Positions 42,316 through 51,376 of a DNA stretch of 64,000 bases are shown in pieces. Numbering within the stretch: the stretch's first letter is position 1; each line of letters begins with the position of its first letter. Below the pieces are notes generated by a model. That model saw only the letters and a program-made list of their open reading frames with translations, searched no databases and was not told where the DNA came from. A program made the translations under genes and the position numbers. Origin of the DNA: Cuneatibacter caecimuris (GTDB lineage: Bacteria > Bacillota > Clostridia > Lachnospirales > Lachnospiraceae); the NCBI RefSeq assembly GCF_004216775.1, contig NZ_SGXF01000002.1, forward strand, positions 372,001 through 436,000, in the 5' to 3' direction.

Positions 42316-42984
42316 ATGAAAGCAGCCCTTGTTTATACCAGCACCACGCCGGAACTCAACGCAATGGTAGAGGACGAAGTCAGAAAACAGTTAGGGGGGC
42401 AGGCCGTCCTGATGAGCTACCAAGACCCCACAATCCTCTCTGAAACAAGAGAACACGGTTCTGTCACCGCTCCGGCAGCCGCCAGGCTGGTATCCATGTT
42501 CATGCAGGCAGTTCAGGACGGCGCGGACGCCATATTGAACATCTGCTCTTCTGTGGGGGAAACTGCTGACGCCGTACAGGACCTGGCCAGGTATATCGGC
42601 GTTCCAATTGTGCGGATTGATGAGGAGATGTGCCGGGATGCAGTGCGCCAGGGAAGCCGGATCGCAGTGCTGGCCACCCTGCCCACCACATTAGAACCTA
42701 CAAAAAACACCATTCGACGGGTAGCCAGGGAAATGGGCCGGGAGGTAAGACTGGCCGACGGCCTGATCGATGCTTTTGGCGCGGATCAGGAGACTTTCAA
42801 GTGCCTGCTGATGGAAAAAGCAAAGGAAATGATGGCGAACGCTGACGTGATCCTGCTCTGCCAGGGTTCCATGGCCTATGCGGAAGAGGTGATTCACGAA
42901 GCCACTGGAAAGACGGTGGTCTCCAGCCCCCGTTACGGAGCCGCCGCCCTGCGCAGGGCTCTGGAAGCGAAAGGGGTGATCTGA
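42316..42984 (+). CDS. Asp/Glu/hydantoin racemase-family protein
   Basis: 222 residues. KAALVYTSTTPELNAMVEDE, ILNICSSVGETADAV with a first Cys, RIAVLATLPTTLEPT and DVILLCQGSMAYAEE with a second Cys give the two-cysteine layout of cofactor-free racemases and decarboxylases. The substrate is not clear. GAGGAGG 12 bases before the ATG. First gene of the operon. It overlaps the GH127 start by one base (TGATG). Confidence 0.78.
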   Translation: MKAALVYTSTTPELNAMVEDEVRKQLGGQAVLMSYQDPTILSETREHGSVTAPAAARLVSMFMQAVQDGADAILNICSSVGETADAVQDLARYIGVPIVRIDEEMCRDAVRQGSRIAVLATLPTTLEPTKNTIRRVAREMGREVRLADGLIDAFGADQETFKCLLMEKAKEMMANADVILLCQGSMAYAEEVIHEATGKTVVSSPRYGAAALRRALEAKGVI

Positions 42985-44945
42985 TGCTCACCGATACCAC
43001 CCATTCCCCCTGCGCTAAGGTCAATCCTCTGCCCTGGGACGCAGTGGACTGGACCGAAGGATTCTGGAAAGATGCCTTTGATAATAACGCCAGCCACACG
43101 GTTCCTCATCTCCGCAAAATGTTTGAGTCAAAAGAAATCAGCCATGTACTGGAAAATTTCCGCATCTGCGCAGGAGAATCGGACGGGAATTTCGGCGGAA
43201 CAGACTTTGGAGACGGAGATTTCTATAAATGGATGGAAGCCGCCATGTACACCGCTGTAAAGACGGGGGACCAGGAGCTTCTGGAAGGGCTGGACTCCTA
43301 TGTGGATCTCATCGGAAGGGCCCAGCTGCCCGACGGCTATCTCTCCACAAAGCAGATTCTGGGCGAACGGCAGAGCAACGGCGTCAGCCGCATGTCCGAT
43401 ATCAACGCCTTTGAAGTCTACAATTTCGGCCATCTTTTCACCGCTGCCAGCTTATATAAACGCCTTACCGGAAAAGACAGCTTCCTTCAGATTGCCCTGA
43501 AAGCCGCAGCCTATCTGGAAAACTTATACGAAGAGGCCCTGAGAAGCGGTGCGGCCCAGACGGCAGTCTGCCCCTCTCACTATATGGGTCTGATGGAACT
43601 ATACCGCTCCACCAGAGATGTGCGCTGGCTGAATCTGGCGCGCCTGTCCATCCACCTCAGGGATACGGTACAGGATGGCCTGGACGACAATCAGGACAGG
43701 ATTCCGGTAAAAGAGCATGAAAAAATCATCGGCCATGCCGTGCGTGCAAATTATCTTTATGCAGGCATTGCAGACTTATGCGCAGAAATCGATGATCCGG
43801 AATACCGTTCTGTACTGGATAAAATGTGGCGCAACCTTGCAGACCAGAAGCTATATCTCACCGGCGGCTGCGGAGCGATTTATAACGGCGCTTCCCCCTA
43901 TGGCAATTTCTTCGTCCACCAGCTGGTTCACCAGGCTTATGGATATGAATACCAGCTTCCCAACATCACCGCCTATAATGAAACCTGCGCTTCTGTCGGC
44001 AGCGTGATGTGGGCTTACCGCATGTTCCAGCTGGATCCCAGAGCCGAATATTTTGATATTATCGAACGCACCATGCTCAATGTCAATCTGGCCGCCGTCA
44101 GCCTGGACGGCTGCAGATTCTTTTATGAAAATATGCTTAGGCGCGCGAAAAAGTTAGATTTTGAATTGATCTGGCCCCTGACCCGTTCCGAATATATTCT
44201 CAGCTACTGCTGCCCTCCCAATCTGGCGAGAGCCATTGCGGAATCCTCTGAATATGCTTACTGTACCTCCGCCGATGGATTATGGATGGGTCTGTACGGC
44301 GCAAGCGCCGCCAAAATAAAGCTGGAATGCGGGGCTGCTTTCACTCTGACGCAAGATACGGCTTATCCATATGACGGTATGATCCGCCTTCATTTTTCTG
44401 ATGTGGAAAATGACGCACCCTGCCGGCTGCATGTCCGGGTACCCCATTGGCTGGAGTCCGGGGAAATACGGCTGGGGGACAGAAAAATTCCTCTCACTCC
44501 CGCAGAGGCCGGCGCTTACCTGGCTCTGGAAGACTTCTCCTACCAGGAAGATATCCTGATTCATTTTGATATGCCTGCCCGCTACACCATCGGCCACAGC
44601 CTCATAGAAGAGACTTCCGGCCAGGCTGCCGTAGAACGGGGGCCTCTGGTATACTGTGTGGAAACGCCAGACTGTCCGCTGGATACCCTGGATGATCTGA
44701 TGCTGGATCTGAACGAAACATTTAAGCCTGTGGACTACGAAATTCAGGGACGGCCCATGAAGGCTCTGGAAGGAGACTGTTACTGCATGGGCCGGAGCAG
44801 TGACTACAGCAGAGACGCACTGTACCAGACCCTGCACTATGAGGGACTATCCAGAACGCATATCCGGCTGATCCCCTACTTTGCCTGGGACAACCGGGAT
44901 CACGCAGGCGAAATGCGGATCTGGCTCCCGGTTGCCTGGAGATAG
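42984..44945 (+). CDS. GH127 beta-L-arabinofuranosidase-type hydrolase
   Basis: 653 residues. NETCASVGSVMWAYRM carries the catalytic Glu and first zinc Cys. LSYCCPPNLARAIAE carries the Cys pair, one of which is the nucleophile in GH127 enzymes. The rest follows the (alpha/alpha)6 barrel plus beta-sandwich layout (CHLR...FDNNASHTVPHLRKMF; HVRVPHWLESGEIRLG). No signal peptide, so it is cytosolic and acts on imported oligosaccharides. Its pairing with acid-sugar genes suggests the released sugar, or an acid-sugar conjugate, feeds this operon. Confidence 0.88.
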   Translation: MLTDTTHSPCAKVNPLPWDAVDWTEGFWKDAFDNNASHTVPHLRKMFESKEISHVLENFRICAGESDGNFGGTDFGDGDFYKWMEAAMYTAVKTGDQELLEGLDSYVDLIGRAQLPDGYLSTKQILGERQSNGVSRMSDINAFEVYNFGHLFTAASLYKRLTGKDSFLQIALKAAAYLENLYEEALRSGAAQTAVCPSHYMGLMELYRSTRDVRWLNLARLSIHLRDTVQDGLDDNQDRIPVKEHEKIIGHAVRANYLYAGIADLCAEIDDPEYRSVLDKMWRNLADQKLYLTGGCGAIYNGASPYGNFFVHQLVHQAYGYEYQLPNITAYNETCASVGSVMWAYRMFQLDPRAEYFDIIERTMLNVNLAAVSLDGCRFFYENMLRRAKKLDFELIWPLTRSEYILSYCCPPNLARAIAESSEYAYCTSADGLWMGLYGASAAKIKLECGAAFTLTQDTAYPYDGMIRLHFSDVENDAPCRLHVRVPHWLESGEIRLGDRKIPLTPAEAGAYLALEDFSYQEDILIHFDMPARYTIGHSLIEETSGQAAVERGPLVYCVETPDCPLDTLDDLMLDLNETFKPVDYEIQGRPMKALEGDCYCMGRSSDYSRDALYQTLHYEGLSRTHIRLIPYFAWDNRDHAGEMRIWLPVAWR

Positions 44946-44953
44946 GAGGTATC

Positions 44954-45661
44954 ATGAGTGAAACCAACATTTTGAACCGCTCCCTGCAGAATCATTCTGT
45001 GGTTCAGAAAATAGTGGATCAGATTACAGAAGCCATCCTCCGGGGAGAGCTCCGGCCGGGCGACCGGCTTCCTACAGAAGCAGAACTTTGTTCTTCCATG
45101 GGGGTGGGACGAAATTCTGTGCGGGAAGCCATAAAAATCCTGGAAGCTTATGGGGTGGCAGAAATCCGCAGGGCTGACGGCACCTATATCTGCAGCACCT
45201 ATTCCCGCAAAATGCTGGACCCAATGCTTTATGGCATGCTGCTCATGCAGAGCAGCGGGACAGAAATCATTCAGCTGCGCCAGGTGATGGACGCCGGAAT
45301 TCTCCATCTGCTGATCAGCACGATTACAGGCGACGGGCTCAAAATGCTGGAACATGCCTGCCGGAATCTGGAAGCCGCTATGGCCTCCGGTCTGCGGGAG
45401 CGCATCATGGAAGCTGATATCAGCTTCCATCTGGCCATTGCGCGGCTCGCCGGGAATGATCTACTGCTCACTGTCTACTCCTATGTGGACAGAATCACCA
45501 CCCCTTCCCGCCTCAGTGCCATGAATAAAATTCTGGACGCCGGTCGGATTCAGGATTTCCTGTCTCTGCATCAGCAGCTCATTGAAATTCTCCGGTACGG
45601 CAGGGCGGAGCAGATTGAAACTGCCCTGTCCGATCACTACATGTTCTGGAAACAGTTATAA
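44954..45661 (+). CDS. GntR/FadR-family regulator with FCD domain
   Basis: 235 residues. The winged HTH (VVQKIVDQITEAILRGELRPGDRLPTEAELCSSMGVGRNSVREAIKILEAYGVAEIR) is followed by an all-helical FCD domain with metal-site candidates in EADISFHLAIARLAGN, LHQQLIEIL and LSDHYMFW. Such regulators usually bind sugar acids. It lies inside the operon that it probably controls, with the dyad at 42215-42234 as candidate site. The gap to GH127 is 8 bases. Confidence 0.9.
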   Translation: MSETNILNRSLQNHSVVQKIVDQITEAILRGELRPGDRLPTEAELCSSMGVGRNSVREAIKILEAYGVAEIRRADGTYICSTYSRKMLDPMLYGMLLMQSSGTEIIQLRQVMDAGILHLLISTITGDGLKMLEHACRNLEAAMASGLRERIMEADISFHLAIARLAGNDLLLTVYSYVDRITTPSRLSAMNKILDAGRIQDFLSLHQQLIEILRYGRAEQIETALSDHYMFWKQL

Positions 45662-45673
45662 TTGGAGGTATTT

Positions 45674-47092
45674 ATGGAACTTTCTGCATTATCACACCTG
45701 CCCGGCGCGGACGAATCCAGGGCCGATTCTCTTCTAAAAGAGGAGCTGTCTGACTTCTGCCGCAAAATTGTGGTCCTGGACGACGATCCCACAGGAATTC
45801 AGACCGTCCATGGCATCTATGTCTATACTGACTGGGAAGAACAAACACTGCTCCAGGCTTTTGAAGCTCAGGAAAACATGTTTTTTATTCTCACCAACTC
45901 CCGCAGCTTTTCTGCCGCAGAAACAGAAGAGGTTCACCGTCTCATCGCCCGGCGCATTGACGCTGCCGCAAAGCAGACAGGAAAAGAGTATATCGTGATT
46001 TCCAGAGGGGACTCTACCCTGCGGGGGCACTATCCTCTGGAAACAGATACTCTGCGCGGCGCGCTTGGAGGCCTTACCGGAACGGACTTTGACGGTGAGA
46101 TCCTATGCCCCTTTTTTCTGGAAGGCGGGCGATACACTATAGAAAATGTTCATTATGTAAAAGACGGCGGCACACTGATTCCCGCGGGAGATACGGAGTT
46201 CGCCAAGGACAAGACCTTCGGATATCACAATTCTGATCTCACAGCCTATATAGAAGAAAAGAGCGGCGGAACTGTCAGACGAGAGGATTGTATGGCATTT
46301 TCACTGGAAGAACTGCGTTTTGGGGACATTGCCGCGCTCACGGGCAAGCTCATGAGCGCCGGCCATTACCGGCACATCATCGTTAACGCCGCAGACTATA
46401 CAGATATTAAAATATTCTGCACAGCCCTCATCAGAGCCATGAAACAGGGGAAAAACTTTATTGTGCGCAGTGCCGCCGCCCTTCCGAAAATTCTCGGCGG
46501 AGTGCCGGACCAGCCTCTTTTAGGCCCTTCCTCCCTGTTCCCTCATCCCGGCAGAACCGGCGGGCTGGTCATCGTTGGTTCTCACGTACATAAAACCACT
46601 TCCCAGCTGGAAGACCTGATGAATTCCCACCAGGCCCGGACAATTCATTTTATGGAATTTCAGGTGGACGCAGTTTTTAAAGGCGGTCTGGAAGCAGAGG
46701 CCTCCCGTATATTGGCATCTGCAGAAAGCTGTCTGCGAGCAGGAAAGTCTGTGGTAATCTATACCAGCCGGCAGCTGCTGATCCCGGAAGGCGCTGACAA
46801 AGACGCTATTTTAGCTGCTTCTGTCTCTATTTCTGACGCGCTTACAAGTATTGTCAGCAGGCTGACTGTAAAGCCTCGTTTCATCCTGGCAAAGGGGGGG
46901 ATCACATCCAGCGATGTGGGCACAAAAGGCCTGTCTGTCAAAAAAGCGCTGGTTATGGGACAGATCAAAAAAGGAATTCCCGTATGGCTCACCGGCCCGG
47001 AAAGCAAATTTCCTGATACCCCTTATATCATTTTCCCCGGCAACGTTGGCGATACCCATACACTTCGGGAAATCGTGGAGGAATTATCATGA
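45674..47092 (+). CDS. Four-carbon acid-sugar kinase (DUF1537/OtnK family)
   Basis: 472 residues. The N-terminal substrate domain opens IVVLDDDPTGIQTVHGI, the family hallmark. The C-terminal nucleotide domain has GSHVHKTTSQL, FILAKGGITSSDVGTKGL and FPGNVGD. Known members phosphorylate D- or L-threonate, erythronate or related acids with ATP. The ATG at 45674 has GGAGG 5 bases upstream; a TTG at 45662 overlaps that site and is not the start. It overlaps BKACE by 4 bases, so the two enzymes are likely made together. Confidence 0.86.
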   Translation: MELSALSHLPGADESRADSLLKEELSDFCRKIVVLDDDPTGIQTVHGIYVYTDWEEQTLLQAFEAQENMFFILTNSRSFSAAETEEVHRLIARRIDAAAKQTGKEYIVISRGDSTLRGHYPLETDTLRGALGGLTGTDFDGEILCPFFLEGGRYTIENVHYVKDGGTLIPAGDTEFAKDKTFGYHNSDLTAYIEEKSGGTVRREDCMAFSLEELRFGDIAALTGKLMSAGHYRHIIVNAADYTDIKIFCTALIRAMKQGKNFIVRSAAALPKILGGVPDQPLLGPSSLFPHPGRTGGLVIVGSHVHKTTSQLEDLMNSHQARTIHFMEFQVDAVFKGGLEAEASRILASAESCLRAGKSVVIYTSRQLLIPEGADKDAILAASVSISDALTSIVSRLTVKPRFILAKGGITSSDVGTKGLSVKKALVMGQIKKGIPVWLTGPESKFPDTPYIIFPGNVGDTHTLREIVEELS

Positions 47093-47895
47093 AAAAAATT
47101 ATCATTTCATTGGCGCCTGTAGCCGCAGGTTCGCCGGTAAATGCGGATGATCTGGCTGAGGATGTAGCCGCCTCTGTCAGAGCCGGAGCAGCGATGTGCC
47201 ATCTTCACTGCAGAAAGCCTGACGGCTCCCTGACGCCTGACACAACTTATATGGAAGAATGCTTTGAAAAAATCCTGAAAAAAACAGATGTGGTGGCGCA
47301 GGCTTCCACCGGCGGTGTTTCTGATATGAATATAGAAGAGCGCTGCCGCCCATTAAATTATAAAAAGGTGGAAAGCGCATCCTTAAACGGAGGTTCCACC
47401 AATCTGGGAGAAGCTGTGTATATCAATTCTTTTGACGATATACGCTACTGCGCTAAGGCAGTTTATGACCGGGCGATCATTCCGGAAGTGGAGGTTTTCG
47501 ATATCGGCATGATTCACAATGTGATGAACACCGCCAAAGAGCTTCCGTTCCGGAACCCGCTCCTGTTTAACCTGGTCTTCGGCCATAAAGGCGGAATGCA
47601 GCCGGATCCTGAAAGCCTGACCGCCTTTCGTTCCTTTATCCCTGCAGGCACTATGTGGGGTGTCACTCACTTTGGCAGAGATAACTGGCATTTTCTGGCC
47701 GCTGCCATCGCCATGGGCGCTTCTGTAGTGCGCATCGGATTCGAAGACAGCGCCTGGCTGGCTCCCGGACTGAACGCAGCCTATAACTGGCAGGTTGTAG
47801 AACGCCTGGTTCACCTCATCCATGCCATGGGCCTGGAATGCGCAGCTCCGGCTGAAGCCAGGGAAATCCTCCAGATTCCAAAAAGGTCCCTTTAA
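47089..47895 (+). CDS. BKACE-family beta-keto acid cleavage enzyme
   Basis: 268 residues. CHLHCRKPDG holds the two zinc His, and EVEVFDIGMIH the Glu of the site. STGG, LNGGSTN and GTMWGVTHFGRDNW mark the TIM-barrel of PF05853 (3-keto-5-aminohexanoate cleavage enzymes). These split a beta-keto acid using acetyl-CoA to give acetoacetate and a CoA ester. Its product here is unknown. Being fused by 4 bases to the acid-sugar kinase suggests it cleaves an oxidised sugar acid. Confidence 0.87.
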   Translation: MKKIIISLAPVAAGSPVNADDLAEDVAASVRAGAAMCHLHCRKPDGSLTPDTTYMEECFEKILKKTDVVAQASTGGVSDMNIEERCRPLNYKKVESASLNGGSTNLGEAVYINSFDDIRYCAKAVYDRAIIPEVEVFDIGMIHNVMNTAKELPFRNPLLFNLVFGHKGGMQPDPESLTAFRSFIPAGTMWGVTHFGRDNWHFLAAAIAMGASVVRIGFEDSAWLAPGLNAAYNWQVVERLVHLIHAMGLECAAPAEAREILQIPKRSL

Positions 47896-47898
47896 TAT

Positions 47899-47939
47899 CT
47901 GCGCGGCGGGGCTGCCGCTTACCGGCAGTCCCGCCGCAG
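47899..47939. terminator. Strong hairpin after the sugar-acid operon
   Basis: CTGC-GCGGCGGG-CTGCCG pairs with CGGCAG-CCCGCCGCAG around CTTAC, a GC-rich stem followed by ATTTATAC. It lies between the BKACE stop and the converging DUF1848 gene. Confidence 0.7.
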
Positions 47940-47958
47940 ATTTATACTCTGTCTGCCG

Positions 47959-48855
47959 CTATGCTCTGTCTTTTATCACATCTCTTTCTGTCAGCCCGCG
48001 GCACAGAACAGGGCTGTTTTCCCGGTAACGGGACAGATTGGCCTCCAGCGTTTTCCTGCTGCCTGACGCATAGCAATAGAGACACCCATGGCTGCAGGTG
48101 CGGTAAACCCCGATGTCCACACTGGCGTCACAGCCGCATTCCGGCCGCTGATTCCTGTCTTTTCCGGCTGCCGCCTTTCTTCCGCTGATTTCTTCCAAAA
48201 GCCTGCTGTCCACACATTTTCCATGAGAAATCCTATAAGCTGACAGGTCCAGGCGTTCCGCGCAGGTACACAGCCGCATGCCCCGCTTTTCTGCAAAGGC
48301 GGAAAAGCCTGCAGCCAGTATATTCATCTCTTCCTTATTTAGAGAGCGCAGTTTCAGCGTTTCCATTCTCTTCCCTGTATTCCTGTAATAATCCAGAAAA
48401 CTGAAAACACACTGCTCCGTTATCCCTTCCAGTTTTTCAGCCAGCTGTTCAAACTGCTCCAAATGCCACTGCACAGAATATTTCCGGGATAAAAAAACAG
48501 GGTCATAGCGCCAGATCACCCGCTTAGCTCCCAGCGCTTCCGAAAGCCTGAAAAACGTATCCAGCCTGCGGGCCAAAGACGGCAGCCCCGGCTCTGTATC
48601 CTGCCCGTAGGCATTACAGGTATACTGAATATAATAAGGAAAAGAATTCAGTTCAGACAGATGGCTCAGCATGGGCTCCGGATTTTTGCTCCAGAACACA
48701 ATTCCATCCATATTTTCTGGATTCATTTGAATTCTGCTGATCTGATGCGGATTCATGGGATTCGCAGAATATACCTCGCCTTCCCTCAGCCTCCGGCAAA
48801 ACCATTCCATGTAAAATGCCGGGATATCTGTTCTGCGGCTGACGCTCAGTATCAT
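47959..48855 (-). CDS. DUF1848 protein with radical-SAM-like cysteine motif
   Basis: 298 residues. SVSRRTDIPAFYMEWFCRRLREG, VFWSKNPEP, FPYYIQYTCNAYG and RVIWRYDPVF are typical of DUF1848. The C terminus carries CGCDASVDIGVYRTCSHGCLYCYA, with a CxxxCxxC arrangement like radical SAM iron-sulfur sites, unusual in being near the C-terminal end. Function unknown; it is reported to lie beside DNA-repair lyase-like genes in some genomes. AAAGGAG precedes the ATG. Confidence 0.8.
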   Translation of the reverse strand: MILSVSRRTDIPAFYMEWFCRRLREGEVYSANPMNPHQISRIQMNPENMDGIVFWSKNPEPMLSHLSELNSFPYYIQYTCNAYGQDTEPGLPSLARRLDTFFRLSEALGAKRVIWRYDPVFLSRKYSVQWHLEQFEQLAEKLEGITEQCVFSFLDYYRNTGKRMETLKLRSLNKEEMNILAAGFSAFAEKRGMRLCTCAERLDLSAYRISHGKCVDSRLLEEISGRKAAAGKDRNQRPECGCDASVDIGVYRTCSHGCLYCYASGSRKTLEANLSRYRENSPVLCRGLTERDVIKDRA

Positions 48856-48893
48856 GTTGTCTCCTTTCTGAATGCAGTTTCCTATTTGAATAA

Positions 48894-49017
48894 GAATCCC
48901 GCTCGCGGGATTCCCCGCCTGCGGCGTGTCGCTTTAGCGATGTGATTCCTTACGCCGCAGTGCGATCACCCCAGAAGGGTGTTGAAGCATAGGGAACGCA
49001 GTTTCCTATGCTTCAAC
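48894..49017. repeat. Composite palindromic repeat with copy 3 of the hairpin family
   Basis: GAATCCCGC-TC-GCGGGATTC (48894-48913), then CCGCAGTGCGATC, also found before copy 1. A 17-base stem with one mismatch follows, opening with GTTGAAGCATAGG and closing with CCTATGCTTCAAC (48981-49017). No gene is visible from 48856 to 49098. Confidence 0.8.
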
Positions 49018-49029
49018 GGCCATGCAACG

Positions 49030-49081
49030 AAAAAATCCCCCTGGCCGCATTCAATATGATTAATGAATGCGGCCAAGGGGG
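49030..49081 (-). terminator. Terminator of rny
   Basis: A stem of about 17 pairs built from CCCCCTTGGCCGCATTCA and its complement (one bulge), followed on the minus strand by ATTTTTTCG, 18 bases after the rny stop. Confidence 0.88.
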
Positions 49082-49098
49082 TTCGTCATGCAAGATGA

Positions 49099-50652
49099 TT
49101 ACTTCGCATAGTCCACAACTCTGGACTCTCGAATCACATTAACTTTGATCTGGCCCGGATATTCCAGTTCGTCTTCAATCCGTTTGGAAATCTCCCGCGC
49201 CATCAATACCATGTCCGCATCGGAAACGTGTTCCGGCAAGACCATGATACGAACCTCTCTGCCTGCCTGAATAGCAAAGGACTTGTCGACACCCTTGAAG
49301 GAATTCGTGATGTCTTCTAACTGCTTCAATCTGTTGGTATAAGTTTCCAGGGTCTCTCTGCGGGCCCCTGGTCTGGCTGCAGAAATCGTATCTGCCGCCT
49401 GTACGATACATGCGATGAGAGACTCAGGCTCTACATCGCCATGGTGAGATTCCACAGCATTGATTACTACTGCGGACTCTTTATACTTTCTACATAAATC
49501 CACACCCAGCTGGATGTGGGAGCCTTCCATCTCATGATCCACAGCCTTGCCGATATCATGCAGCAAACCTGCACGCTTCGCCAGGCGCACGTCCACACCG
49601 ACTTCAGCGGCCAACAGGCCGGACAGGTGCGCGACTTCGATAGAATGTTTCAGCGCGTTCTGGCCATAACTGGTTCTGAAACGCATCTTGCCCAGCAGAC
49701 GCACCAATTCGGGATGGATGCCATGTACACCGACTTCCAGGAGAGCGGCTTCGCCCTCTTCACGGATCATGGTTTCCACTTCCTTCTGTGCTTTTTCCAC
49801 CATTTCTTCAATTCTGGCCGGATGAATCCGGCCGTCCAGAATCAGCTTCTCCAGCGCAATTCTGGCCACTTCTCTTCTGATCGGGTCAAACCCGGATAAA
49901 ATTACAGCCTCCGGCGTATCGTCGATAATCAAATCCACGCCGGTCATCGTTTCCAGAGTCCGGATATTCCGGCCCTCGCGGCCGATGATTCTGCCCTTCA
50001 TCTCATCATTGGGAAGCTGCACGACGGAAATCGTCGTCTCGGCTACATGATCCGCAGCGCATTTCTGAATGGCTGTAACCACATATTCCTTCGCCTTTTT
50101 GCCAGCTTCTTCTTTTGCCTGATGCTCCATTTCCTTGATCATCTTGGCAGTGTCATGCTTCACATCTTCTTCAACAGATTTCAGTAAATATTCCTTTGCT
50201 TGTTCGGAGGTTAATCCAGAGATTCTTTCCAGTTCCTGCATTCCTTTGGCGCCCAGTTCTTCCACTTCGCGCCTCTTCTTGTTCAGATTATCTTCCTTGG
50301 CTGCCAGATTGTTTTCGCGTTTTTCCAATGTGTCGGCCTTGCGGTCAAGCGCTTCTTCCTTATTCATCACGCGTTTTTCCATGCGGGATAATTCGGAACG
50401 CCTCTCCCTGGTCTCCTTCTCCAGCTCATTCTTCGTCCGGATGGATTCCTCTTTGGCCTCCAGCAATGCCTCACGCTTCTTCGTCTCTGCAGTTTTCAAC
50501 GCCTCATCTATTATTTCTCTCGACTTCTCCTCTGCGGAGCCGATCTTGCCCTCGTAAACTTTCTTACGATAAGCAACAGCAGCCAGCCAGGCAAGCGGAG
50601 CCGTGATAATAAATGTGATAATCGCTGTCACAACGTACGGCACAGGAGCCAC
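49099..50652 (-). CDS. rny: Ribonuclease Y
   Basis: 517 residues. N-terminal membrane anchor (about 3-25), long charged coiled coil (35-190), KH domain with [19 protein letters not shown], and HD domain with [12 protein letters not shown] near residue 363. Family-standard length. It is the membrane-bound endonuclease that starts mRNA decay in Firmicutes. It lies downstream of recA-recX, a common arrangement in Clostridia. Confidence 0.96.
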   Translation of the reverse strand: MAPVPYVVTAIITFIITAPLAWLAAVAYRKKVYEGKIGSAEEKSREIIDEALKTAETKKREALLEAKEESIRTKNELEKETRERRSELSRMEKRVMNKEEALDRKADTLEKRENNLAAKEDNLNKKRREVEELGAKGMQELERISGLTSEQAKEYLLKSVEEDVKHDTAKMIKEMEHQAKEEAGKKAKEYVVTAIQKCAADHVAETTISVVQLPNDEMKGRIIGREGRNIRTLETMTGVDLIIDDTPEAVILSGFDPIRREVARIALEKLILDGRIHPARIEEMVEKAQKEVETMIREEGEAALLEVGVHGIHPELVRLLGKMRFRTSYGQNALKHSIEVAHLSGLLAAEVGVDVRLAKRAGLLHDIGKAVDHEMEGSHIQLGVDLCRKYKESAVVINAVESHHGDVEPESLIACIVQAADTISAARPGARRETLETYTNRLKQLEDITNSFKGVDKSFAIQAGREVRIMVLPEHVSDADMVLMAREISKRIEDELEYPGQIKVNVIRESRVVDYAK

Positions 50653-50739
50653 CTCCTTATGAAATTTTCATTGTACAAAGACAACAATTAAATTCTAAAC
50701 GTTTTTGTTAGAAATGTCAAGTAAGCCTTCCGGTTTTTT

Positions 50740-51360
50740 TCAAAAAAGAGGCTCTTCTCCTCCGTCCCGGAGAGCTTTCAGCTGACCCGCCGCCTGCTCA
50801 TAATGATACCCTTTTGACAGGAGATATCGCAGCTGTTTCTGATATTCCCCGGGATCCTCCAGATTTTTCCCCCTGCACCGCTTTCGGGCCAGCAGCTCCA
50901 ATGCCGACGTTTCATCCGGCCGGACCTCTTCGAACGCCTGCTCCAGCAGTTCCCTGCTGATCCCCTTTTGCTGCAGTTCCTGCCGAAGCTGTTTTTTGCT
51001 CTTTCTTTTCCCGTAGATTTCCAGATACTGCCTGGCATATCTTTCATCATCAATATAATGGTAACTGCGGACATAAGCTACCGCTTCTTCAATGCATTCC
51101 TGTGGGTAGAATCCCTCTTTCAGCTTTCTGCGCAGCCCTGCCTCAGTCTGATCCGCTCGTTTCAGCAGGTTCATGCTGCGCAGCTTGGCGCGTTTCCCCA
51201 GCACTTCCAAAATTTCCTCATAAGTTTTCTGCGCCAGTTCTTCTCCTTCCCGGATTCCATAGCGGCGCAGCTCCCCCTGGTACAGTGCGAAAGAAGCACA
51301 GCCGTCTATCCAGAGACGGCTGCGCTTCTTATCCAGGGGCCTGATTTCTGTCACTGTCAT
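50740..51360 (-). CDS. recX: Regulatory protein RecX
   Basis: 206 residues with the three-helix repeats of RecX: LRSMNLLKRADQTEAGLRRKLKEGFYPQECIEEAVAYVRSYHYIDDERYARQYLE and KKQLRQELQQKGISRELLEQAFEE. It binds RecA filaments and limits or tunes strand exchange. It begins 16 bases after recA with GGGGG as ribosome site, so it is co-transcribed and SOS-controlled with it. Confidence 0.92.
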   Translation of the reverse strand: MTVTEIRPLDKKRSRLWIDGCASFALYQGELRRYGIREGEELAQKTYEEILEVLGKRAKLRSMNLLKRADQTEAGLRRKLKEGFYPQECIEEAVAYVRSYHYIDDERYARQYLEIYGKRKSKKQLRQELQQKGISRELLEQAFEEVRPDETSALELLARKRCRGKNLEDPGEYQKQLRYLLSKGYHYEQAAGQLKALRDGGEEPLF

Positions 51361-51376
51361 GGCAAACCCCCTTCAA

